The position numbers were made by a program, and so were the translations under genes. This document shows positions 18,687 to 27,183 of a stretch of DNA of 60,513 nt, piece after piece. Position 1 is the stretch's first letter. Every line of letters begins with the position of its first letter. This DNA comes from Nitrosomonas sp. Nm51 (GTDB lineage: Bacteria; Pseudomonadota; Gammaproteobacteria; Burkholderiales; Nitrosomonadaceae): positions 1 through 60,513 of the forward strand of contig NZ_FOGH01000015.1 of NCBI RefSeq assembly GCF_900111165.1, in the 5' to 3' direction. The notes under the pieces are model-generated. The model saw nothing but the letters and a program-made list of their open reading frames with translations, was not told the DNA's origin and ran no database searches.

Positions 18687-18989
18687 TCAGGGTAAATATT
18701 TGATCACGGCTATCACAATCCCGCCAACTGTCAGCATTCCCGCAAAAGACCAGATCATGAAACGGTCTATCCGGGTCGTCATAACTTCAAAGCGTTTATC
18801 TACACGATTGAATCCATCAATCATCAGTTCTCGCTGATGTTTTAATTCTTCCTCTACACGAACGATTTTCTCGCGGATTTCCGGTTCATCGCGCACAATA
18901 TTGACCGCAATAGCGGGTTGCTCTTTTCAGCCAGAACGGCTGCAAACAGTTCCCTGATCTCCTGGATATCTCCTTTTGCCAGCGCCATT
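18687..18989 (-). pseudogene. coiled-coil, single-TM small protein with a frameshift
   Basis: Starting at ATG 18989 the frame reads MALAKGDIQEIRELFAAVLA, then loses its sense; from about 18930 a neighbouring frame continues as QPAIAVNIVRDEPEIREKI and VRVEEELKHQRELMIDGF, ending with the hydrophobic segment FMIWSFAGMLTVGGIVIAVI. Joined, the two parts give a ~100-residue protein: a charged coiled coil and one C-terminal membrane helix. The shift lies near 18925-18940. Either the gene is broken, or the downstream part alone (69 residues from ATG 18896) is expressed, or the read has an error. Function unknown. Confidence 0.65.
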
Positions 18990-19077
18990 TTGCTATTTAC
19001 GGTTAAAATTTCCAGATAAGCATAACATATCAGGCCATAAAAAAGCGCACACGGTTCCTCGGATGCAGTTCTGTTGC

Positions 19078-19105
19078 GTTGGGTTACTGCAAATCGTAAC
19101 CCAAC
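19078..19105. repeat. REP-like palindrome (GTTGGGTTAC / GTAACCCAAC)
   Basis: A perfect 10-bp inverted repeat, GTTGGGTTAC and GTAACCCAAC, is separated by 8 bases. Similar TTGGGTTAC...GTAACCCAA palindromes are widespread repetitive extragenic elements in bacteria. It lies downstream of the small membrane genes at 19132-19456 (both minus) and may stabilise or end their transcript. Confidence 0.75.
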
Positions 19106-19131
19106 CTACACGGCTAATCGATCTATGCAGA

Positions 19132-19236
19132 TTATTTATCTTTTTTTGAGAAATCTTTCCAAGCATCGTAAGCAAGGTAATAGATAAAAACGATAAAAAT
19201 GCCGGCCATTATTGTCATCAGGATACTATTCAACAT
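19132..19236 (-). CDS. 34-residue single-TM small protein
   Basis: MLNSILMTIMAGIFIVFIYY is followed by LAYDAWKDFSKKDK: one membrane helix and a charged lysine-rich tail. ATG 19236 lies within the last codons of the upstream gene (overlap 11 bp, ATGTTGAATAG), so translation can be coupled. The upstream gene's 3' end supplies a GGAGAAACTCG sequence as ribosome site. Composition and coupling support a real gene despite its size. Function unknown. Confidence 0.55.
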   Translation of the reverse strand: MLNSILMTIMAGIFIVFIYYLAYDAWKDFSKKDK

Positions 19237-19456
19237 TTTCGAGTTTCTCCAGTAATTGTTTAATCTTTTTATAATTCCAGACGCCAAAACCGGCCGCACC
19301 AATCAGTCCGGTCATCGCCAGAAAAAGTACTGCGGCATCTGTTACGCGATAATTATTAGCAGCCCATCCCAACAAACCCAGCATAATTGCTATAGCTGTA
19401 AAAAACATCTTTTCATGGAAAGAAATTTCCGCCTTTATTCTATCCAGCTTGCTCAT
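19226..19456 (-). CDS. small two-TM membrane protein
   Basis: 76 residues from ATG 19456 (a TTG two codons earlier is in frame). After the amphipathic start MSKLDRIKAEISFHEKMFF come two hydrophobic helices (AIAIMLGLLGWAA and AAVLFLAMTGLIGAAGFGVW), then a basic/acidic coiled tail. Proteins of this build are common small inner-membrane proteins of unknown function. It overlaps the 34-residue gene downstream by 11 bp, forming a two-gene unit. Confidence 0.6.
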   Translation of the reverse strand: MSKLDRIKAEISFHEKMFFTAIAIMLGLLGWAANNYRVTDAAVLFLAMTGLIGAAGFGVWNYKKIKQLLEKLENVE

Positions 19457-19566
19457 GTCCAAAGGCTACACCCTTTGATTATTCTGGTCAATCGGACCTA
19501 AAGACCATAAAACAGGCGCAGGTTGCGCTTATGCGAACACTGGCTACCTTGGGTAAATTTTAGATA

Positions 19567-19602
19567 AAAAAAACCGCCCCAGGTTTCCCGAGGGCGGTTT
19601 TA
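19567..19602 (-). terminator. Rho-independent terminator of the S-layer-like gene
   Basis: On the minus strand the sequence reads AAAACCGCCC, an 11-12-base loop, then GGGCGGTTTTTTTT: a 9-10-bp GC-rich stem followed by a run of eight T. It lies about 50 bp after the stop of the 1222-residue protein. A strong terminator fits a highly expressed single gene. Confidence 0.9.
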
Positions 19603-19648
19603 ATTAGCGGTCAATTCAGGTGCTCACGCACCCATTTTACCGATTTAC

Positions 19649-22600
19649 TTAAGCAACGATGTCTACATCGGCTGCTACCAGACCTGTACCACCTACGATC
19701 GTTGCGATCAGGACTTGTGCGCCCGCACCGCTACCATCAGAATCGAAGTAGATATTGGTATCAGCAGTATCATCTTCAAAAATGATACGATCTGTTGCCG
19801 CAAGCGCAACTGCACCGGCACCGCCGAACAGAATGTTTGTACCATCAACGTTATTATCGGTTCCTGCGATGAATCCAACATCGTCGGCATCCAGCGTCAA
19901 GCCAAATTCACTGACAGAGAGTTGAACTCTATCTTGGCCACCAATCACAAAGCCATTGACTGTCAATAAACCCTGACCGATCTTGATTGCATCTGTAACA
20001 CCACCACCAAAACCATCCAATGTTACATTTGCAGCGGTGATGCTGGACATACCCGTTGCATCCAAAGTTAATCCCATACCTGCGACTGGCGCTGCAATAT
20101 CAGCACCTGCGTTCATACGAACATTGACCGTTTCTCTTTCCAATGTCGTCGCCGTATGATAGCTGTCTACCAACGCATCAACAACAGAATCTGTGAGTTC
20201 AAGATCAAGTGTCTGCGCGACCGCCTGATCGTTCACACCGGCAATGGTACCGATGTTTGACAGTCCCTGCATATCACCCGCCGTTACCGTAGCCGTATTG
20301 CGCACTTCCATGATATCGCCGTTCGCGGCACTGTTGGTATCGGACAGATTATCCAATGCGCCGCCATCAATGGTATTGCCGCCATTGATATTGGCATCGG
20401 TAAACATGAAGCGGTCGGCTGTCACCGCTGTCGGCACCGCGCTTGCATCACCTTCTTCACCGTTGTAGGTAAAGTGGTTTTGTGCATTCAGCGAACGTGC
20501 ATCGATGGTCACACCGGACTCAGCACCGGTATTCGGATCACTGATAAAGTGGGTACCGGCCGTTGTACCTGTATTGTCATTGTTGGCATCATTATCGTTA
20601 GTGATATTGAGCATACCGGCGCCGTTCGCCTGAATCAGGTCATTCGTCAAGGTCAGGTTGTAAGCGTTCTGACCCAGCAGTGTTGTTACTGGTGCCGCGC
20701 TCGTACCAACGATCTTCAGGTTTTCAAAGTTGCTGACGTTGGTCCATTCCGACGCACCCAGTGAAATACGCACACCAGTTCCGTCGATAACCAAAGTATC
20801 ATTACCATCACCTGCGTTAACCGTGTCCGAAATGGTCAGGCCCGCACGTGTATCGTTGAGATTATCAAAAATAACGTAATCGTCACCGGTACCCGTAGTT
20901 ATATTCTGCTCGCCAACTGCGGACGCGGCATTGGTGCTGACACGCAGAATTACATTGGCTGCTTCGCCGCTGGCATCAATCGTAGCTGCCGCCAAGCGCA
21001 CTTGCGTCGCCACACCACTGACATCGAAATGCTGACCCGCGGATACATCGATTGCGGTGCCATCCGTGTCTTTACCAAGCAACCCTTGCTGAACCTCACC
21101 AGCATCAGGATTTGCCGTCAAAGCACCTGGCAACGGACCGCCGAAGCCGGTACCGCCATCCAGAATCCCTGTCACATCAGCACCCGCCGTATCCACGTCG
21201 AGATTAAAGAAGTCACCCGCTTCGCCGCCGGATATGGTGATTGTGCCGGTATGGGTTACAAAGTTGGTCAATTCAACTGAATTGGACTCGGTATCGCTGT
21301 CTGTCAGCGTCACATTCTCAATGGTCGAGGTGATACTCGGAATGGTGGTAACGACAGAGAAGTTGAAGCGTGGATCTGTATTTGTACCGTCATTCAGCGT
21401 GATACCCAAGGTATCGTCAGCTGTATCACTCGCAACCGTTGCATTAATAGTTGAATTTTGAATCTGATTATTACCGGTTGTTGAATGCAGAATGGTAATA
21501 CCAACCGCCTGATCTTCAGTCAGATTTGTTAGATTAAAGTTGGTCGGTCCATCAGTATCGTTTTCCAGAATACCGTCACCGCCGACAGGATCAGAAAAGC
21601 CGTTAAAGTTAACCTGATCCACGTCGGAGCTGATATTGCGCAATGTAACTGAAGTTACATCCGGCAGATTATCGAAGTCAGCCGAAACCGTACCCAGAAC
21701 ACCGTTCGGATCAGCAATCGAACCGTCAGCAAACATGCTTGCATTATCGATATTGGCAGCCATGCTGTTTAATGCCGAACCTGTGTAGAACAGCAGGGTA
21801 TCTGTTCCACCGGCACCGCCGTCAATGGTATCACCTGTTTGCACGATATCATACAGAACAAACGTATCGTCTCCGTTACCGCCGGTAACTGTAACATCCT
21901 GATCGACACCGGATGTGCCTGCCTTGCCGACATCCAGGATGTTATCGAGCACGACGGTAAAGTTGCCTTCCAGTGCAGAGGCGTCGATTGTCGCAATCCG
22001 GCTGCCTGCCAGCGCAATACCCGTTCCAGCCACATACAGATTTTCAACTTCGACCAATGCGTTGTTAGCGTGGTTGACTGCATTGGCAGCCGCACCTAAT
22101 GTTAGGTCGGCATCACCCGTGATGGTCAGCGCGCCCGCGGTACCGGTATCCATTGGAATATTAAAGGTGCCGATTGCGTTAGGCGCACCCGCGCTGTTCA
22201 ATGCGATGTTTTCGTAGCCTTGCGTACCCACGCCTCTCGCTGCAATACCTGAAGTATTCTGGCCGATATTCAGCGCGCCGACCTGAACATTTTCCACTTC
22301 CAGAGATGCGGTATTTTCTCCATTCAGCGTATTTGCACTGTACGAAAATTCAACCACGCCGGCATCGTCCGCATTGGTATCCCTAACCGACAGCTCATTC
22401 ACTGTCGAATCTTTGATATTTCCAATCTCCGCAGTGTTTACAGCTTGCGATACCCGGTCAATATTCACCGACATCAGACCACTGGAATCCTGCATATCCA
22501 GCGCCGTTACCGCGCCACCGCCTGAACCTGTAAATGAAGCATTCAGTGTCTCGATACCGTTGAGCGTTGGTGTAATAATTGTCGCGCCGTTATCGTTGGC

Positions 22601-23317
22601 ATTACCCAACGTTGCGGTCAAGGTAGGATTCGGGCCCGCGCCGGTCAGCACGTCTTCGTCCTGCAGCGCATTGATACGGTCATTGCCACCCGGTGTAAAG
22701 ACCAGACCGGATTCGAAATGATTCGCGGTTGCAATATCGGTCTGATTCGTCAAGGTAAAGCTGTCAGGAATGCCGACACCGGCATTTGCCAGAACCTGAT
22801 CAACATCGTCCTGTGATATGGGGCCTGAACCCGTAATCAGCGGATCATCCAATAGCGCACTACCCAGGCTCGGACTGGATTCTTCAGCATTGTATGCCTG
22901 CGCTATTGCCGCTTTGTTTTCCAGCAGTTGCGCCGTTTCGGCAAATTCCGCCGGCAGATCTTCACGCATCAGAAATACAACTGCCTGATAGACGAGCGTA
23001 CCGATTGGCGTACCGGCATCAATACCGGCATCAAAGAAATCAATTGCCTGCGTTGCGGGGCTTCCCTCAACGTCATCCGCCGTCAGGCCGAAATTACCGG
23101 CCAATACGGCAGCCTGTTCTGCTGAAGTGGTTGCAGAACCCATTACACCTTCCGTAAATTCCGTTTTAGTGGTCAGGATATTTAACACTTCAGGAATTGA
23201 CAAGCCATTATCGACGGCATTTTCAAGCTGCGCATTAATCTCCGTTCCTGCAGCAGCGTCAAAAAGCCCTATAACACCTTTCAGAAGTTTAGTTTGGTCT
23301 TCACTAGATATAGCCAT
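19649..23317 (-). CDS. S-layer-like, type I secreted surface protein
   Basis: 1222 residues, start ATG 23317. I see no cysteine; the protein is rich in Thr, Asn, Asp, Ala and Gly and has no N-terminal signal peptide. The N-terminal ~200 residues are helical and suggest an anchoring domain. The rest is beta-rich, with scattered RTX-type turns (TGGNGDDTFVL, DGGAGGTDTL, NAGDGNDTLVIDG). The end VLIATIVGGTGLVAADVDIV is the pattern of a C-terminal type I secretion signal. These traits resemble Caulobacter RsaA-type S-layer proteins and large secreted adhesins. It is monocistronic, with its own terminator, and divergent from wzm/wzt; the T1SS genes lie at 38.5-43 kb. An adhesin is the main alternative. 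Confidence 0.72.
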   Translation of the reverse strand: MAISSEDQTKLLKGVIGLFDAAAGTEINAQLENAVDNGLSIPEVLNILTTKTEFTEGVMGSATTSAEQAAVLAGNFGLTADDVEGSPATQAIDFFDAGIDAGTPIGTLVYQAVVFLMREDLPAEFAETAQLLENKAAIAQAYNAEESSPSLGSALLDDPLITGSGPISQDDVDQVLANAGVGIPDSFTLTNQTDIATANHFESGLVFTPGGNDRINALQDEDVLTGAGPNPTLTATLGNANDNGATIITPTLNGIETLNASFTGSGGGAVTALDMQDSSGLMSVNIDRVSQAVNTAEIGNIKDSTVNELSVRDTNADDAGVVEFSYSANTLNGENTASLEVENVQVGALNIGQNTSGIAARGVGTQGYENIALNSAGAPNAIGTFNIPMDTGTAGALTITGDADLTLGAAANAVNHANNALVEVENLYVAGTGIALAGSRIATIDASALEGNFTVVLDNILDVGKAGTSGVDQDVTVTGGNGDDTFVLYDIVQTGDTIDGGAGGTDTLLFYTGSALNSMAANIDNASMFADGSIADPNGVLGTVSADFDNLPDVTSVTLRNISSDVDQVNFNGFSDPVGGDGILENDTDGPTNFNLTNLTEDQAVGITILHSTTGNNQIQNSTINATVASDTADDTLGITLNDGTNTDPRFNFSVVTTIPSITSTIENVTLTDSDTESNSVELTNFVTHTGTITISGGEAGDFFNLDVDTAGADVTGILDGGTGFGGPLPGALTANPDAGEVQQGLLGKDTDGTAIDVSAGQHFDVSGVATQVRLAAATIDASGEAANVILRVSTNAASAVGEQNITTGTGDDYVIFDNLNDTRAGLTISDTVNAGDGNDTLVIDGTGVRISLGASEWTNVSNFENLKIVGTSAAPVTTLLGQNAYNLTLTNDLIQANGAGMLNITNDNDANNDNTGTTAGTHFISDPNTGAESGVTIDARSLNAQNHFTYNGEEGDASAVPTAVTADRFMFTDANINGGNTIDGGALDNLSDTNSAANGDIMEVRNTATVTAGDMQGLSNIGTIAGVNDQAVAQTLDLELTDSVVDALVDSYHTATTLERETVNVRMNAGADIAAPVAGMGLTLDATGMSSITAANVTLDGFGGGVTDAIKIGQGLLTVNGFVIGGQDRVQLSVSEFGLTLDADDVGFIAGTDNNVDGTNILFGGAGAVALAATDRIIFEDDTADTNIYFDSDGSGAGAQVLIATIVGGTGLVAADVDIVA

Positions 23318-24009
23318 GGGAGCTCCCTTGATAAAAAATTAAAAAAACATTACTTACTTTCGATAGTAAATCACTTGCAAGCTTTTCACTTATCTTTTTA
23401 ATCCATCTACAGGCTTCGGATTTTTATCAACTATATTACCCAACTGTTTCAATTTTTAACATGCCCGTTGAAAGTATGCTGGAGTACGCGTTTAAAATTT
23501 GAATACTATACAGCCAATATTAACCCAAAAGCCGAGTCAAGCTGAATTCTGCACAAAACCGGCTTAGTTTGCAAGTAAAATACCCTACTGATTGTTTTTG
23601 GTTGTTGCAATATTACAACAATCTATCAATTCCCGGCAGATAATATTCCAGCAATTATATTAAATTAGAAAGTGATTTACATATCAATACTAATACACTG
23701 ATTACTAGATAAAACACAACAAGTTGCGGTACCAGCCATCCTACCATTGACTCCATGGCGCAGGGAATAATAGAAATTTTGCCGATATTCAGTCTTTCTT
23801 TGCCACACCCGAAAATTTCCACACACTTAATACAAGCTACTGATATATAATCATTTCATAAAAAGGACGCGTATAAAAAACCATTGCAAACATGCGCTTG
23901 CAGTTTTTCCTCTTTTTTTGCAATCACAGACAGAATCCGGAAACAACCCGCAAAGACGCCTATTAAAATCTGCGATAATTGTTTTTTCAGATCAATTACC
24001 GAACTTCCC
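23318..24009. promoter_or_regulatory. long AT-rich divergent intergenic region (S-layer gene / wzm)
   Basis: About 690 bp without a gene. Toward the minus-strand gene a weak sigma-70-like pair can be read: TTGAAA at 23447-23452 and TGATAA at 23424-23429 with 17 bp between, which would give a ~100-nt leader. The ribosome site AAGGGAG lies in a palindrome GGGAGCTCCC (23318-23327) right before ATG. A dyad TTGTTG-caatatta-CAACAA sits near 23604-23622 and could bind a regulator. These sites are predictions by eye. Confidence 0.4.
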
Positions 24010-24834
24010 TTGTATTTCAGAAAAATCACAATTCTTGATATTTTTTTATGTCTGGCACAGCATTATCAACTTGCGCTGCAAATGACCAGGCGCGAGATCA
24101 TCAGCCGTTACCGCGGTTCCATACTTGGCATGCTGTGGTCTTTCGTAACGCCATTATTAATGCTGTCAATTTATACATTTGTCTTCAGCGTGGTATTCAA
24201 AGTACGACTGGCGCTAACCAGTGACACAGACAACCGTTTCGAATTTGCAGTGCTTCTGTTTGCGGGCCTGATTGTGTTTAATCTGTTCTCCGAATGCCTG
24301 ACGCGCGCGCCAGCGCTGATCCTGAATAACACCAATTATGTCAAACGGATCATTTTCCCGCTGGAAATCCTGCCCTGGATCACACTCGGAGCCGCATTTT
24401 TTCATACCTGCATAAGCTATCTAATCCTGTTCGTTTTTTTACTCATCATCGGACAACCCGTTTTCTGGACGGCTTTACTGCTGCCGGTTGTATTACTGCC
24501 ATTTGTTCTGTTGACGTTGGGAATTTCCTGGTTTCTTGCGTCAATCGGCGTTTTTGTCCGCGATATCGGCCAATTCATCGGTCTTGTGCTGACCATGCTG
24601 TTATTCATGAGCCCCATATTTTACCCTGCTTCCGCGCTACCAGAATCAGTTCGCGCCTATCTGTTTTTAAATCCACTGACGTTTATTATTGAACAGACGC
24701 GCGCAATTATCATATTCGGGCGGTTACCGGACTGGGCCGGTATGGGTCTTTACTATACAATCGGGGTTCTGACCGCCTGGGCCGGGCTGGCGTGGTTTCA
24801 AAAAACCCGTAAAGGGTTTGGCGATGTCTTATAA
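24010..24834 (+). CDS. wzm: O-polysaccharide ABC transporter, permease Wzm
   Basis: About 274 residues if started at TTG 24010. The open frame reaches back to TTG 23884, but the upstream 42 codons do not resemble the family and no ATG is available before the conserved part, so the start is uncertain. LALQMTRREIISRYRGSILG, then MLWSFVTPLLMLSIYTFVFS, is the classic N-terminus of ABC-2 polysaccharide permeases; six hydrophobic helices follow. With Wzt it moves a lipid-linked glycan across the inner membrane. It overlaps wzt by 11 bp (ATGTCTTATAA). Confidence 0.9.
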   Translation: MYFRKITILDIFLCLAQHYQLALQMTRREIISRYRGSILGMLWSFVTPLLMLSIYTFVFSVVFKVRLALTSDTDNRFEFAVLLFAGLIVFNLFSECLTRAPALILNNTNYVKRIIFPLEILPWITLGAAFFHTCISYLILFVFLLIIGQPVFWTALLLPVVLLPFVLLTLGISWFLASIGVFVRDIGQFIGLVLTMLLFMSPIFYPASALPESVRAYLFLNPLTFIIEQTRAIIIFGRLPDWAGMGLYYTIGVLTAWAGLAWFQKTRKGFGDVL

Positions 24835-26149
24835 ATCCGGATCAGCGCCTGTATCTGACCTGGCGGCATTTGAAAACACTGCCACCGCGATACGGGCAAC
24901 CGGCCTGTCGAAATGCTACCAACTGTATAGCCATCCACGCGACCGGCTCAAACAGTTTTTGTGGCGTGGCAAACGGCAGTTCTATCGTGAATTATGGGCC
25001 CTGCAAAATATCAGTTTGACTGTATCGCACGGCGAGGTTGTCGGCATTGTCGGTCAAAACGGCTCCGGCAAATCCACATTGCTGCAACTGATTTGCGGCA
25101 CACTGACGCCAACCAGCGGCGAAATCAGCGTTAACGGCCGCATCGCGGCATTGCTGGAACTGGGCGCCGGATTTAATCCGGAATTCACCGGGCGCGAAAA
25201 CATCTATATGAATGCCGCCATTTTAGGCCTCAACCGGTCCGAAATAGAGACCCGTATTGACAGTATTATTGAATTTTCCGGGATTCACGATTTCATCGAT
25301 CAACCCGTCAAAACCTATTCCAGCGGCATGTTTGTACGCCTGGCCTTTTCGGTTGCGATTAATGTCGACCCCGAAATTCTGGTTATCGATGAAGCCCTGT
25401 CGGTCGGAGACGGTGCGTTTTCACGCAAATCCTTTAATCGCATCATGCAACTGCGGGACGCCGGCAAAACCATTTTGTTCTGTTCGCATTCCATGTTTCA
25501 GGTCGAGTCGCTATGCTCCCGCGCCATCTGGATTGACCGGGGAACGATGATGGCGGATGACGAAGCAGCCAGGGTTGTTGCCGACTATCAGGCGTTTCTG
25601 GACAAAAGCGCGGCGATACAAAACGGCGGAACTGTCACGATACCGCCGCATGCCGGACAAGCGCAGCCAACGGCAGAATCCACTCAGTTTTCTTCCGGAC
25701 GCGCCCGTCTGGATACAGTCAAAATACTGGCCGACGGCAAAGATTACAAGGGCGCGTCAATAATCAGCGGCCGCTCCACCCTGTCCGTTTCAATCACATT
25801 TATATCGGATCCGAACCTGCCATGCCCGAATGTCGCCGTCACTATTCACAGCATGGATGCACGCACCATTACCAGCGCGGCAACCTGGGAAGACCATATC
25901 ACACCGTTCCGCCAGCCAGACGGTACCGGCGGCATTTGCCTGACAATTGACCAGTTGCCTCTGCTTAAAGGCAAATACTTTATCAGCGTACACTTGTTAT
26001 GCGAACGCGGCATCCATATCTACGAATCCGCAAAAGCCATCGCAACCTTTCCGGTTGACCAGGAAGGCCGTCTGCAGGGTTATTTCAGGCTGCCTCACTG
26101 CTGGAAAAAAATACCCAGCGGGCAGACGGGAATGTCTGACAGCATTTAA
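24824..26149 (+). CDS. wzt: O-polysaccharide ABC transporter, ATPase Wzt
   Basis: 441 residues from ATG 24824. The ABC domain has Walker A GQNGSGKST (77-85), the Wzt-specific ALLELGAGFNPEFTGRENIY, signature-like TYSSGMFVRLAFS, and Walker B ILVIDEALSVGD. After residue ~270 comes a beta-rich C-terminal domain of about 150 residues of the kind that, in E. coli O8/O9a Wzt, binds the non-reducing end of the finished O-antigen and couples chain termination to export. Its presence argues for a capped or modified chain. Cotranscribed with wzm; the acetyltransferase gene starts 3 bp after the stop. Confidence 0.93.
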   Translation: MSYKSGSAPVSDLAAFENTATAIRATGLSKCYQLYSHPRDRLKQFLWRGKRQFYRELWALQNISLTVSHGEVVGIVGQNGSGKSTLLQLICGTLTPTSGEISVNGRIAALLELGAGFNPEFTGRENIYMNAAILGLNRSEIETRIDSIIEFSGIHDFIDQPVKTYSSGMFVRLAFSVAINVDPEILVIDEALSVGDGAFSRKSFNRIMQLRDAGKTILFCSHSMFQVESLCSRAIWIDRGTMMADDEAARVVADYQAFLDKSAAIQNGGTVTIPPHAGQAQPTAESTQFSSGRARLDTVKILADGKDYKGASIISGRSTLSVSITFISDPNLPCPNVAVTIHSMDARTITSAATWEDHITPFRQPDGTGGICLTIDQLPLLKGKYFISVHLLCERGIHIYESAKAIATFPVDQEGRLQGYFRLPHCWKKIPSGQTGMSDSI

Positions 26150-26152
26150 GAT

Positions 26153-27148
26153 ATGGATATGGATATGGATGCAATGACTGACAATCAACATAGCAAAAAA
26201 TGGCAATGCCGCTGGGCCACCCCGCATGACCGGGATGCATTGCTGGCACTTTTCGAGTCCGCATTCGGCCAGCCGATGCCCGGCGGCCTCTGGCAATGGA
26301 AATATGCCCGGCAAAAAAAACCCGGCATGCTGGCATACATCGAAGACGGCATTATTGCCTATTATGGCGGCATGCCCCGCACATTCAGCCTTAATGGCAA
26401 GGCAATCAAGGCAGTGCAAATCTGCGACGTGATGGTGGCACCGAAAATGCGCGGCATTCTGACGCGCAGAGGACCTTTTATGCAGACTGCCGATACTTTC
26501 CTGAGCGAACAGGCGGGAACGGACAAGCCTTTTCGTTTTGCATTCGGATTCCCTTCGGACCGGCATGCAAGATTGGGGGAAAAAACAGGCTGGTACACAC
26601 GCTCCGGCACTTTCCTGGAAACCGTCTGGCCAGCAAAGCTCGCACAGCCGCACTTATCTGTATGGTTCAAAACCAGACCGCTGGGCCTGCACGATTCAAC
26701 AACGGTCAATACGCTCTGGCAAATCATGCAGTCAACATTACCGGATTGCTTAATACCCCGAAAAGACGCCGATTTTTTTAACTGGCGTTATCATCGGCAT
26801 CCAAGCTATGCTTACACCACCTATGTTGTTTCAAGACGCTGGAGAAACAAACCGGTGGGTATTTTTGCGTTACGCGACCATGGCCCCGGTCACGGCATGG
26901 AACTGATGGATTTGCTTGGACCGCCTGATACGCTGCCAATCCTGTTAAACACGGCATTGCGCATCACCAAGCGTGCTGGCCGCAAGCGTTTGTTCAGCTG
27001 GGTGACACCCGCGGTTCTGGAGCGGCTGCCAACACCCGAAACAACACAGACGATATCCGGCGTGTATGTCACGCCAGACTATAAACAAAAAATCGAAGAG
27101 CAGCATCTGCACTGGTGGCTTATGGGTGGAGACACTGATTTTCATTAG
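26153..27148 (+). CDS. GNAT-like acetyltransferase of the polysaccharide cluster
   Basis: 331 residues. The central part (QICDVMVAPKMRGILTRRGP, then a FGFPSDRHARLGEKTGW segment) has the layout of GNAT N-acyltransferases seen in surface-glycan loci. The second half holds NWRYHRHPSYAYTTYVVSRR, also typical of this double-GNAT type. It probably acylates a sugar or a lipid-linked intermediate in the cytosol. The start region is a hexanucleotide repeat coding Met-Asp three times; ATGs at 26153, 26159, 26165 and 26174 are all in frame. Close spacing to wzt suggests one operon. Substrate unknown. Confidence 0.7.
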   Translation: MDMDMDAMTDNQHSKKWQCRWATPHDRDALLALFESAFGQPMPGGLWQWKYARQKKPGMLAYIEDGIIAYYGGMPRTFSLNGKAIKAVQICDVMVAPKMRGILTRRGPFMQTADTFLSEQAGTDKPFRFAFGFPSDRHARLGEKTGWYTRSGTFLETVWPAKLAQPHLSVWFKTRPLGLHDSTTVNTLWQIMQSTLPDCLIPRKDADFFNWRYHRHPSYAYTTYVVSRRWRNKPVGIFALRDHGPGHGMELMDLLGPPDTLPILLNTALRITKRAGRKRLFSWVTPAVLERLPTPETTQTISGVYVTPDYKQKIEEQHLHWWLMGGDTDFH

Positions 27149-27183
27149 GGGTTGCCGGTTTGCATACTTTGACATTTTCAGCC

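Noticed and set aside
20002..23157. Plus-strand frames opposite the S-layer-like gene
   Set aside because: Antisense shadows without ribosome sites or domains.
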